Shown here one piece after another: positions 36,402 through 47,241 of a stretch of DNA of 64,000 bases (positions are counted from its first letter, which is position 1; every line of letters starts with the position of its first letter). The notes below the pieces were generated by a model. It had not been told where the DNA came from. It worked only from the letters and a program-made list of their open reading frames with translations, and did not search any database. Source of the stretch: Nectonema munidae (lineage: Eukaryota; Nematomorpha; Nectonematoida; Nectonematidae); contig JAUIRK010000095.1 of assembly GCA_030549495.1 (NCBI GenBank), forward strand, positions 62,001-126,000. The letters are read 5' to 3'. The translations under genes were made by a program, and so were the position numbers.

Positions 36402-38545
36402 CCCTTTAAGACCGAGAGGACATATATGTCCGTACATAAAAAATTCTCATTTAAAAAAAATTAAAGTTTGGAAATTAGAAAATCCAAGGTTTTTTTTAAA
36501 GAATTAATCTTTTTCTAATCATAAACGCTTTTTTTTTATTTTTTTTTACTTTTTTTCTATGAATTTTGCTAGTTAAATATAACCAGTAACATATGTGCAT
36601 TATTTAAGCACATAAATTCAAAATTTAAAAGAAAAAAAACTGAAAATAAAAATAATCATCTGCTTGAAAACTTCATAAATATTCAACCCTTCAAGTTATG
36701 ACATCTCAAAAGATAGTGTATGTCGTCTAGCAGTAGTTCATCAAATTATACCGCACATATATGTCACTCCAGGTCTTAAGATACATGCATGCATGTTGCC
36801 AACATTCAAAAGAGACGCACAAAGTTTTGACAGTCCATATGATTTTTTGATTAATTTTCCTTGAAATCTGGGAAATTGGAGATTTTACATGGACAAAAAG
36901 AGACGAGCGTTTCCATACCGTTGTCCTATAGAAGTTGGGGTAAGATAAATGATGACGTTGAAAATATAAGTAAATACAAATTGTTATGAAATTTTTTCGA
37001 AAACTTGTAATTTTGACATTTTAATGCATGATTTACTCAATCAAAACAAAATTTACATGAATCAAAAAGGAATTGTAGGAGAAATAGATTTTAAAGAGAT
37101 GTATTGTTTTATAGGTATACACTTGTGTATGGGCGTACATAAACTGCCAAGGTTGAGGGATTATTGGAGTACGTGTTCAATTTTGGGCTTAACTTTTATG
37201 GCTAATCTAATGACTCGCGATCGTTTCTTTTTTTACGTTCTGTTATACATTACAATGACAATAGGAAGTGTTTCCCTATTAAAGATCCAAAATATAATAG
37301 AATATATAAAGTTAGAACAGTATTTGAGCTTTTCAAATAGCTATGACTTCTACTCATAAGCAATCAATTGATGAGCTTATGATTAATTTTAAAGGACATC
37401 ATTTTGCTAAACAGTTTATAAAAAATAAACCTGTAAAATGGGGTTTTAAGCTTTGGTGTCGTTGTGATAGTTTGTCTGGTAATCTTTTTGAGTGTTATTT
37501 GTATGCTGCGAAAACTGAAGAAGTGAAGAATGGGTTTACACTTAGTGAAAGGATAGTAAAATAATTGACCAAAAACTTGAAAGGATCTGGAGTAGAGCTA
37601 TACACGGACAACTTTTTTCTTCAGCTAATTTGTTTAAAGATTTATGCCTGTGGAACAGTGAGAAAGAATCGTAAAGGTATGCCGAATTTTTTTTACCGAA
37701 TAAAAAGGTGAAAAGAGGAGACGTTGAATACTTTCTTTCTGGTGCTTGTGGAGTTGTCAAATGGATGGACAACAGGTCTGTACTTGTTTTGTCAAATTTT
37801 TTAAACCCAAAAGAAACAAAGTTTATAAAAAGGAAGAAGTCAAAAGAAAAAGAGAAGGTGTGCTGTCCAATAGTTTTATCTGAGTATAATAAATATATGG
37901 GAGGAGTTGATACAATTGTCATCCTATTATAAAAATGAAAGAAGATAAAAGACAAAATATTATCACAAAATCTTTTTTGAGTTATTAGAAATTGGAATCA
38001 ATAATTCATACATTTTATATAAAAAAAATTTGAAAACTTGTTCTCCAACAAAAATCAAACTTGTCTATCTTCGGTTGAATTTAGTAAGGAGATTATTAAA
38101 GTATTAACATCTGATTTTTTCTCAAAAAAAAGGAAAATTCCAGAGAATTCGAGCACATCACACGTTATTACTACTACGCCATAACATTTAGTTGAAGCCG
38201 TTGAAAAAAGAAGAAGATGCAAGTTATGGAGTTCCAAAAAACAGGAGTCAAAGACCTCGTTTCAATGTATGACTTGCTTTATTTTTCTTTGTTGTTCCAC
38301 AAAAATAAACTGTTTCAAGCAATTCCATGAACTTTGATTTTGTTTCAGTCAATAAAGTTTTGTATTAAAACTCTTTACTTTTTATTACCCTTCAGTCCGA
38401 CAGTGACAAATATGTCACGATTCGTATTCTTGACTAAAACATGAAAAATAATCTTTTTTTTTAAAAAGTCTTCAAAACATAATTTTAAGAACATGCAATA
38501 TATGAAAAGATAAAAAATAGAAAAAAAATTCTAGGACTGAAAGGG
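36402..38545 (+). mobile_element. piggyBac element, nearly full length, 2.1 kb
   Basis: Outer ends CCCTTTAAGACC (36402-36413) and, inverted, CCCTTTCAGTCC (38534-38545) agree at 10 of 12 positions. TTAA follows the right end (38546-38549); on the left CATA stands in its place. Each end has a second, inward-facing copy: GGTCTTAAG at about 36776 and CCCTTCAGTCC at 38388. Palindromes sit next to three of the four copies: GGACATATATGTCC (36418-36431), a CACATATATGTCAC variant near 36766 and GTGACAAATATGTCAC (38403-38418). A transposase relic lies between. The 38388-38545 end could alternatively be a small MITE of its own. Confidence 0.8.
37024..38273 (+). pseudogene. piggyBac transposase, broken but with all three catalytic Asp
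   Basis: DDE_Tnp_1_7 blocks in order: EMYCFIGIHLCMGVHKLPRL then RDYWS and MTRDRFFF (37024-37260); QSIDELMINFKGHHF (first Asp 37370-37372) with KPVKWGFKLWCRCDS; LYTDNFF (second Asp 37607-37609) and CGTVRKNRKGMP; RGDVEYFLSG, VVKWMDNRSVLVLSNF and YNKYMGGVD (third Asp 37909-37911). The catalytic triad is intact, but about four or five shifts or stops break the frame (for example after 37359, at 37562 and after 37932), so no full protein can be made. It is the best-kept transposase in the window and the nearest candidate relative of the enzyme that moved the TTAA MITEs. Confidence 0.88.
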
Positions 38546-38943
38546 TTAAATAATATATTTTTGGAACTTGAAATTTTTTCATATTGTTCACTGCTGCTAT
38601 TTGGTTAAAACAAAGGAGAATTCAATTCAATATACTTAATTTTGAATTTATTACAATAATCCTTTTTTTAAGTTTTGAAATTATATTATTCAAAATAAAA
38701 TTATAGATAATGTTGTTTTCCCTTTACATATATCAAATCAAATACAGAGCGCGCATTAGATTTTTATACAAAATCTGATTTATGGGAAGTAAATTTTTTA
38801 TAATGTCTTCAAGGAACAAATACCAAAACACAGATCCGAATATACATAGGTATATGGTAGTAATATCTAAGTAATCACTGACTAATTATGAGGACTTGTC
38901 TCGCGTGTTCAACCTCTTGACGTTTCGAAAGATATATATATTG

Positions 38944-38961
38944 GGAGCTTGGCCAAGCTCC
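38944..38961. repeat. Perfect 18-bp palindrome
   Basis: GGAGCTTGGCCAAGCTCC is fully self-complementary and stands out by its base composition in AT-rich flanks, right after ATATATAT. No partner copy seen in the window. Confidence 0.8.
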
Positions 38962-39025
38962 GTGGTCATCAAAACACACTGAAGTAATTTGCCAAGATAC
39001 CATGTATTTAAATGTACGATTTATT

Positions 39026-39799
39026 TATACCATTTTTAGTTCAAAATTGTCTTTTTTAAATTCAAAATTGTCTTTTTTTAGTTCAAAATTGCCTTTTTAA
39101 GTTCAAAAATTCCCTTTTTTTTATTTTAAGATCATATAATTTTTTACTTTTAACCATATTTCTGAATTTTTATGTCAAAATTTACAAATTCTTAAATTTG
39201 AAAGAAAACTTTATGCGAGAAATTATTTTAAAAAATATTAAACCATGCCTTAAAGAGCTTCCTTACCCACATTTTGCGTGTCATTTTGTTTTTGAAAACA
39301 TTTCGAAATTTTTTTTATAAGGCTTTGAACAATATGCATGATTTTCCTATTTTCACGATATTTTAACGTGTAAATTAAATAATTACATTTTTTCATATTT
39401 TAGCGTAGAAAAGTATGTTTCGTTTATATATATATATGAAAAAAAAATTGAAAAAAAAATTGAAAAAAATATGTAATTATTTAATTTACACGCTAAAATA
39501 TCGTGAAAAATAGGAAAATCAAGCATATTGTTCAATGGCTTATAAATTTTTTCCAATATGTAACAGAATAAAATGCGAGTAAAAGCATGCTCTTGATAGG
39601 CATGGTTTAAAATGTTTTTAAAATAATTTCTCGCATAAAGTTTTCTTTCAAAGTTAACAATTTGTAAATTTTGACATAAAAATTCAGAAATATGGTTAAA
39701 AGTAAAAAATTATATAATCTTAAAATAAAAAAAAGGGAATTTTTGAACTTAAAAAACAATTTTAACTAAAAAAAGACAATTTGAACTAAAAATGGTATA
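39026..39799. mobile_element. Fold-back element: 774-bp near-perfect inverted repeat
   Basis: Left arm 39026-39415 and right arm about 39465-39799 are reverse complements with about 90% identity by eye. Ends are TATACCATTTTTAGTTCAAA and its inverse. Matched landmarks are TCTGAATTTTTATGTCAAAA, CTTTATGCGAGAAATTATTT and ACGTGTAAATTAAATAATTA. The centre is a TATATATA and GAAAAAAAAATT simple repeat. It is non-coding. A TA duplication at the ends would suit a Tc1/mariner-type MITE, but TATA at both ends makes that unprovable here. Confidence 0.9.
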
Positions 39800-40036
39800 T
39801 AAAAACAATAACATACCTATGATAATAAAAATAATAATGATGATATATAAGCAAAAGCGCTGGAAGCAAAAAAAGGTGAGGGCACGCTAAGCAGTACTCT
39901 ACTTTAATATATTTGTTGTTCAGGCGGTGGATGCGGAATAATTTTGAACATGAAAATTTGTAGGGCTGTGCGGAGCCCTTGTGAAGTTGTTTGTATATAC
40001 TGATATCAGTGGGCAAATTTTTCTAAAACCTTAGAT

Positions 40037-40380
40037 CAGGGCAATGAGAAAAAAATCAAATTTATTTTTTCTTTATTGAGCTGTATTATTTTGTATTATA
40101 GTGTAAAGTACTTTAATGGCGAGAACAAAACTTCGCAAATTATGGTTCAAAAACGAATCGCGAATAAACATTTTTGAAATTTTAGATGTTTAGCATAACA
40201 AATTTAGTTATTTTACCTTCAAAATTACTGTGATTTTAAATTTTATGCATATTTTAAATAGAAAAATTTCATATAAAAAAGTTGAAAATCTGGAAAGTAA
40301 GTTCGCGGAATTTAATTTCGCCAAATTTTTATTTTGGCAAATTTCGCAAAATTAAATTCTTCACTAAAATTCGAGCCCTG
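40037..40380. mobile_element. hAT-like MITE, about 344 bp
   Basis: Left end CAGGGCAATGAG and right end CGAGCCCTG (inverse CAGGGCTCG) fit hAT termini. Inside the right end, TTTAATTTCGCCAAAT and ATTTCGCAAAATTAAA form an imperfect inverted pair. Flanking target duplication not clear. Confidence 0.5.
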
Positions 40381-41217
40381 ATTTAGTCTTTTTTAAATAT
40401 TTCAAACATTAAAAATTTTTTTCTAAATTCGTCCAAAAAGTGGGGAGGCTATGCTCCCATTAACTCCCGGATTCCGACCGTTATGAAAAGCAATAACTAC
40501 AAAGCGCAACAAAGGTTTGAAAGGACACATGCATTGATCCCCGCCTTCAGGACATTTCGCGAAAAATGAAGAAAACGTACCGACAAGTATGTAACACTCC
40601 TTACCGTACTGTTAACTATAAGAAGCTTTGTTTTCAATTTCGGCCATACATAAATTTATATTTGAAGTTACGATTTCTTTTGGCCAAATGTCGGACACGA
40701 GATTCCCTGTTCATTGAGCATGAAGAACAGAAAGTTTCTACCAGTCAATCGAAAGCTTTTACCAAATGCGATGACTTTTCCTAAAGTATGTTTTGATACC
40801 GAACAAGCCTAGCGTAATGCGTTTAGAAAGAAGGAAAAAAAGAGAATTTATCTTCGTAATAAGTCCCACAAGCTGTGCTCAACCTTTTTACACTTAAAAT
40901 TATTTAAATTTATTCTAAAAAGCTCTCTGTCAAGTTAATCTGCAAAATGTCAAACGCGTGTTCTTCCTTGCCAAAAAACTATTTAATCCCAAAGCTGCCT
41001 TCTTTTCTCTCATTTGTCTTATTTTGAAAAAAGTAACTCTGCTTCCTTTTACTAAAACGATGTCACTTTAGCGATAAAGAAATATCTATTTTTAATCACA
41101 CTTTTGTAAGAAAATTTCTCTTAATTCTTAATTTTTTAAATTTCAATTAACACATCATTCCGAAATATTTGAATAATAATATATATAAACAGCCGGATTT
41201 AAAAGGGAATGTGTCCT
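40381..41217. other. No gene recognised
   Basis: A 72-codon frame at 40566-40784 is basic and cysteine-containing without a recognised domain, and I leave it uncalled. Confidence 0.4.
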
Positions 41218-41354
41218 TAGCGCGTCCTCTAGGATAAACTGGTGTCTCTTCAATGAGAAGGCACAATTGAGCGGCGTGTGTCTAGATTTGGGCAAAGATG
41301 CTGGATCGAACCCGAGACCTTTTGGTATCTGAGCAAAGCATCTAGCCAACCCCA
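41218..41354 (-). mobile_element. SINE, tRNA-derived family 1, minus strand
   Basis: On the minus strand: GGTCTCGGGTTCGATCCAGC (B box), then CACACGCCGCTCAATTGTGC and CCTTCTCATTGAAGAGACACC. It matches the order of the 21184 and 47363 copies with many substitutions. Confidence 0.8.
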
Positions 41355-42429
41355 TCTTTTCCCTAGTTTGTTGGGTTCTGTATCTGATAAGCTCCCTCTA
41401 AAATCAGTAAGGTTTTTTATAGCTACTACATCAATAGACAGTATCTGTAAGAATATAAGTATAGGTTAAGTAAATTTAAAAACTCTAAAATAGGAACTTA
41501 AAACAAAGGCTCAAAAGCAAAGTATCGATATCTTGTTTGAGTTTAAAATGAGATCGATCTTCAAAAATATTTATCGAAAATCCAATTTCTGTATATCTTC
41601 ACGCATTTGAAAATGGGAGAATTTAAGAATGATCTTTTCATGATTATGATGTATTTTTTTGTTTTTAGAAAAAACGCTGTTGTTATCTTTCCTGTAAATT
41701 ATTCTGTATAAAAGATCTGTTAAGAATAATGGCAAATCGAAAATACATACTATTCTTCTGACTTTTATGAAGCGTGCAATAAATCGTTCTATTTGATTTA
41801 CCTACAAAACTTATTTCAATAATGGGACATAAGGTATTGTTGAGATGTTTACAACGCTGGTTAGTAGTGGATCCAGCTAGCTACAAAGGCAGCACCAAAT
41901 ATTTGGAATGATAATAGTTTACAGAGTGATTTTGCAAATTGTAATCCTTTATATTTGATTTTGAAGTATTCTATGCTTTAAATATATTCCGACGAATTCT
42001 AATCATTATTTTTAGCACCTCGGCCTCCTTCCTTATCCCTCACGGTTGTTTATCTTTTGTGTTGGTGACGTAACCTATTTTTAATGTTGAAGCTGCGAAT
42101 GTTGAAAGTACCAATAAAATAAGGCTTTCTTGTAGGCCTATAAGGCTGCTTGTTTGGCCATGATCCACATCCTTTTATTCAATTTGTAAGCTTTTCATAT
42201 CTACGATTGCATGAACACATGAATGAAAATAACAAAGAATTTAAAGCAAGAAAGAAGAAAATAACATTCATTTTTAGACGCCATAAAACACTATGATGGA
42301 ATTCATAAAAATAATTTCGCTTAGAACAGTTTTTAGGTAAATAATACACATCCCATTTTAATTCAAACTGTTATTTGTCTTCTTTTTGAAATGCCTTGTG
42401 TATTCTTGAATGTTTTTTTCAGTGAATCG
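41355..42429. other. No gene recognised
   Basis: AT-rich, no exon-like frame, no repeat pair. Confidence 0.4.
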
Positions 42430-42930
42430 CCTTGGGAGAAAATGATGCTTTAAACTTGAAAAGCATCCATTATTTAGTCATCATAACATCACCCAAACAG
42501 GCACACATATCATGCATATTGTTAAGTTCGTGTGCTGTGTCTCCCTCCCCTCTTCACTCATACCCCGAGGAGTGTTGTGCGCGCAAGCAATATTTTGTAG
42601 AAGAGTCATTACTCCACCCCTCTTCTCGAACCTGGCGCTCTTTTATATACGAGCCATGTAGCCAACTAACTTGAGATTCAAATCTCAGCATAGATTTGTT
42701 CTGCGAGAAAGCGCACATCCAGCGACGAAGAATTGGAAGAGCGATGAAGGTGACTCCTCCATATATGACATATCTTCATTATTATTCTCGCAAGACGCGT
42801 AGCGAACACAGCAGTAGAAGTTGTCCTGCACCTCTATCATATGCATACTATGCGCACTAATATAGAAATCATAATATTTACTAGATTCGCAAGGAAGCTT
42901 GTCATGATGTAATAATAACATTCCATTTAC
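42430..42930. other. Less AT-rich patch, possible promoter or non-coding exon
   Basis: About 500 bp with clearly more G and C than both flanks and CpG-containing words. A 80-codon plus frame (42432-42674) and a 78-codon minus frame (42685-42921) cover it, neither with a known domain. TTTTATATACGAG at about 42640 would suit a TATA box, with a pyrimidine-A start about 30 bp on. No gene body is visible on either side, so this stays a guess. Confidence 0.25.
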
Positions 42931-43956
42931 ATTTGTTCACGCTACTTTTCTCACTAATGCATCCAAACAAACGTTTATAATGGCAAATGAGTGTCCTGAG
43001 TAGAGCTCATAGTGTTAACTCCTGTAATTTCTCCTCGCAAATGGTACTGATTTTTTATCTTTCTTTATCCTATTCAAAACATGTGGTGTATCCTACGTAT
43101 AGTTGGAAAAATAATGACATTTTCGTTGATTTTTCGTTAAAATGGTAACGAAGTATGATTTCAATTCAACGATAAAGTAATCTCTATGAATTTGAGAGAA
43201 TGTATAAACTTCAACTTATTTTGTTTCTATGTTAGCGATCATGTTGATTTCAATCATCATTCGTTTTATACATATTTACACTCAGTGTTGTAAGGAAGCA
43301 TCAAAATCAAGGTGCGATATATATTTATTCATGACTTCTATAGATCTGCACAAAAGTGTCGACTTTTTCTTGTTTTTTAATACTGAACATTAACGTATTT
43401 GATTTAAACATTGATTTTCAAAAAAACTTGCATACTCAATAATTTTCTAACATTTTACTATTTTCAAACTAAATTGATTTTCAAGATCTAAAGAGCTAAC
43501 TTTGACACCCCCAACATTCCAAATAACAATTTAAAACCGCCAAAATTTAATATTACAGGTATACAAAATTGGAAAGTGTAGCAAACGGTTATTACATTAC
43601 TGTTTAAGTCTAAATTATCTCCACCAAATGTTTATTGATGTAGAAATAAATTCGGTATAGGTGGCGTATCGACTCTCCCGCCCCTCTTGGTACCTCACTG
43701 GAGTTAAGTCAAATATTTTTTTGAAAACTAATTAACAAAAAAACTTTTAGAGTAGGAGTAGAATAATTCCTTCAAAATTAGAACTTTTTTGTTATTTTAA
43801 TCTTTCATTTCAACATATTTCAGCAAGTTATGTGTTATCCTTCAAAATTACAAAAAGTTCTAGTCAACACATACACAAAATAATAGGAAAGCCAAAAGCG
43901 CTGAGTGATCACATATTTTTCGAAACGAAAAGTAATAAAACTTTTTTGGGTAGCGA

Positions 43957-44415
43957 CAGTGGCGTAACTAGGTGGGGGCGGTCCGCCCCGGGCGGCACAT
44001 TTTTAGGGGCAGCATATTTTGAAATCACTCATATATTGCAATCAATACGAAGTTAAGATCTTTATAACAGTTTGTGTTATAAGAAATTTTCATTTAACAA
44101 ACACAAAAAAAACATGCATACACAACAAATCTGAAACCTGAAAAAAGTTTTTGACGAAGTTATTGAAGAGTTTGCTAACAAAAAAGCTAGAAAAGTTCAT
44201 CTATAAAAAGTTGAAAATGAATATTTGTATGTAATTAAATAAATTTTTCAGTTTTTTTAATTTTCATATTAAAGCATTATTTTATATTATAAGCATTTAT
44301 ATAAAACTAATTTATAAATAAATAATGTTTTATGCGTTTTTAACCAATTTTTTAAAATAAAAAGGGGCGTCAAATTTATGACCCGCCCCGAACGGCAATT
44401 CTCATGGTTACAACG
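43957..44415. mobile_element. MITE with CAGTGGCGTAACTAGG end, about 460 bp
   Basis: The left end CAGTGGCGTAACTAGGTGGG runs into GGCGGTCCGCCCCGGGCGGC, a GC island in AT-rich DNA. The right side has ACCCGCCCCGAACGGCAATT and ends near TGGTTACAACG, a weak inverse of the left. CAGTGGCGTA ends are common on hAT-type MITEs. The open frame at 43832-44056 crosses the end and is not a gene. Confidence 0.6.
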
Positions 44416-44959
44416 AAAATGAAAAAAAATTAATTTAACGATAAAGATAGCGAAGCGCTTTTTTGTTCAAAGTAACGATAACTATAACGAAGTTTAGTTT
44501 AGTTTTTGTAGTAACGATTCCAAGTGTAACAAACTCTACGTGTTTCCCATACTTTTCCACTGTGTGGGCCCTTTTGGTAACAAAATTTGCCTTAAGACCA
44601 AAGATTTAATGTTTTTGAAAACAACTATTTATTAAAAACAGGTAACTTTTGTAATTGATTTAAGAGGCTGAGCACAGAAAAAGAACGATCAAAATTTGTA
44701 TTGGTGTTTATCATCAGATTTTTGTTGAAAATTTATTTTAATTGGACAAATTCATTTATTTCTTGGATACAAACAAATCAATCCGTATTTTTATACAAAA
44801 TATTCTCAGCTATTTTCTTTTAAGGAAATAGTATTAAAATTCTAAATAAATGTTTTTTTACTTCATGCATTTTTCCCAAATTTTCACTTTCCTTAAATAT
44901 TTTCAATTAAAGAGCTGCATCTTAAATGTATTAAAGTTAGTGAGTAAAGGATCATTTGG

Positions 44960-45935
44960 TCAGAGAGAGGCGTTTTCACGGGAAATTAGGGGGCGAATAC
45001 CATGATAGTCGTATCTGGACACTAGTTTTTTCGTTGGGTCTATTCAAATATGTCTGCCAATAAGCAAGATTATACCTAAACTTGAGCAGCTCTTCGAAGT
45101 CCTCCAATAGATGTTCTGCCTTCTTTGACAAATGACGATATTTTATCAAAAACGTCAAATACTCCAGAAAGAGCCTTATCCGTAGACTACCAACGAGCAG
45201 GTGTGTAGTAAATGAGGTCTTAGCTTCTAAAATCCATATCTTAGCACATTTGCAAAAAATTCTTGTGTTGAGTGCTTCACTTTTGAGAGTAGCACCCTTT
45301 AAAGTGTCTATAAAGACAGCGGGGAGAGTCTTGGAAGCAAAAACCTCATTTTGTATCGTGTAGTGTGTTGTCATTACAGCCGCGTTACAAACCTCAGTCT
45401 GGAGCCTGGTAGCTCTGACCGTTCTCACTCCCTAATTTCGTCCATGAGACATTTTCCTCATACAAGAAGATGCGAACCACGTTTATAACATCTTGCGCGT
45501 TGTAGTTGCAACTGCGTTACGTCTGTTATCTCACCAACTTTGATGGCCAAGATGTGGACAGGCGCATTTTTTCCATCGCCTCTACTTTGATATCTTTGTG
45601 CATGTCATTCACGCTTGAGAGACCAATCCAATTAAGTTTGGCAACACATTTCAGACCCATAAAAGTCTTACCTCCTCTACCATGCATAGCTTGATAAAGG
45701 TCTCCTTACGTGTATGTTGATTTTTTGCTTTGTAATAAGAGAGTTTTGTCCTCGACAATCTTGCTATCTTGAAAAAGGAACTCATGTTGAGCAATCCTAT
45801 CTTATTCGCTTGAGCTGTTCTCTAATTCTAAAATATACCGGATTCTTATTAGCGATTTTTGGTGGCCTGATGTTTCCTCTTTGCACGCTCCTTTTTGCAA
45901 ATAACGCATTGTGAGTTACGTTTAAAGCAAATATT
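44960..45935 (-). pseudogene. hAT transposase relic, ZBED5/SCAND3-like
   Basis: On the minus strand: a zinc-finger-like NAxICKKERAKRKHQ piece (about 45900), then LSSVNDMHKDIKVEAMEKMR (about 45630-45570). The C-terminal stretch in an open frame at 45428-44976 has VMTTHYTIQNEVFASKTLPA and ALNTRIFCK, which match the ZBED5-type hAT order CLxHRxxLATKTLP to ALNSRLF. Segments are missing and frames shift between them. Genes of this type are domesticated in vertebrates; here the frame is broken, so it is a dead transposon copy. Confidence 0.75.
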
Positions 45936-46059
45936 TGTATTTTAGGTCACAAATAAATTACCCTCGTAATCAGTAATTCTCTTAGGTTTTGTTTGTTGAC
46001 AAAATCTCTATTGTACTAAGAATTTTAGCTGGGAAGTTTTGCTATATATAAAATGCCAT

Positions 46060-46175
46060 TTACTTATTTAGTTAGACAGCTAATTAATTAGTTAGTTAAT
46101 TATTTAGTTAGATGGCCATAACCATTGGTCGTTCCATGATATCTAGAGCCGGCTGCCTCTCAGCTACCTAGACTC
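46060..46175 (-). mobile_element. tRNA-like SINE fragment with TTAG tail
   Basis: On the minus strand TAGCTGAGAGG (46156-46166) fits the Pol III A box perfectly. A body follows, then a tail of AACTAAATAATTAACTAACT words (46070-46115). The B box is weak. Same tail type as at 24897. Confidence 0.45.
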
Positions 46176-46429
46176 TTCTCACTCAAATTTATTAAAATTT
46201 TTTATTATTCTCTTTGAAAAATATAATCTAAAAATTAAAACCGTGAAGCTAGAAGCGGGAGAAGCTAGGAAACTCTGAAGTATGTATACTCAAGGACAAT
46301 ATTAATTGAAATCAAACTTTTAATCTATAAATACCGACTTAAATTAGAGGGGATCAAAACATGAGAATTTAAATGACTACTTACACCACTAATGAAATTT
46401 CACAAGTAAAATTGAATATTTAAGAAATA

Positions 46430-46786
46430 GTCTCAGAACAAAGGATGAAGACAACAGTTCTGGTTTTTCTCTTGAATGTCAATTGCTGCCTGTACCTGAA
46501 TTGGATGAAAAATGGAAATCTAAGGTATCATGGCTTGAAACGGAGAGCCTACTTACTCTGCTTAAACAATGACTGCAGCCTTATGGAAAGGTTCAACGTG
46601 CCAAATATCAAAAAAGCTGTTGGCATTGAAATCCTAGACAAGATTGGACAAATGGCAGGAGACAGAAAGGGCGAAAAAGCTAAACAAATTGACAAGAGTC
46701 AACTGCCTTCAAATCTAACGCAAATCGATTTGGAGTTTATGCGCTGGTTGCAAGAGAAGATTTCGAAAAGCTCGTCCAATACCTAA
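46430..46786 (+). CDS. Unidentified exon-like open frame
   Basis: An acceptor-like TAGTCTCAG (46430-46438) precedes a 113-residue frame from ATG 46445 to TAA 46786. Codon composition is clearly less AT-rich than the flanks, mainly in the last half (KKAVGIEILDKIGQMAGDRK, SNLTQIDLEFMRWLQEK). The first 130 bases also read well in a second frame (FSLECQLLPVPELDEKWK, SWLETESLLTLLKQ), which then hits a stop. So either the first half is coded in that frame and a shift has occurred near 46560-46620, making it a pseudogene, or two exons are close together. AATAAA at 47000-47005 could be its poly(A) signal. I do not recognise the protein. Confidence 0.4.
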   Translation, partial: VSEQRMKTTVLVFLLNVNCCLYLNWMKNGNLRYHGLKRRAYLLCLNNDCSLMERFNVPNIKKAVGIEILDKIGQMAGDRKGEKAKQIDKSQLPSNLTQIDLEFMRWLQEKISKSSSNT

Positions 46787-47241
46787 ATCACTATTCCCTC
46801 TCTCTCTTGTGACTTGGTGTAAATTTGGATGGAACGCGTATAAACATGTGTTGTAGCTCTTATCTGTAAGTTAGGTGAATGGCTAGTGCTTCATGTCGCG
46901 GATAGGAGAAGCATACCCATAATTTCAATTTTATTCTCTTTATTACTGTTAGTCTTTCCATTCTTAGCATCTCCAAATTCCCATTTTGATATATATTTAA
47001 TAAAAAGTGTTTTCAATCATACCATCAACAAAAATGAGCACACTACTAAAAAACGAGCTTGATAAAAATGTGACACCGGTGTGAACATAAATTTTATTGC
47101 CCGTCTTTTACTTTGCCCAAAGTGAGGGACATGTTTAGGCGAACAGTTCTTAGAAACTTTTTAAGTATCACGAGGAGTTGCGCAACCAACGGTAAAAGAT
47201 GCATCTGAAATATTTTATCACATAATCAAAAATATGATATA

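Noticed and set aside
43832-44056. 74-codon frame
   Set aside because: It crosses the left end of the CAGTGGCGTAAC MITE, so its C-terminal part is transposon end sequence.
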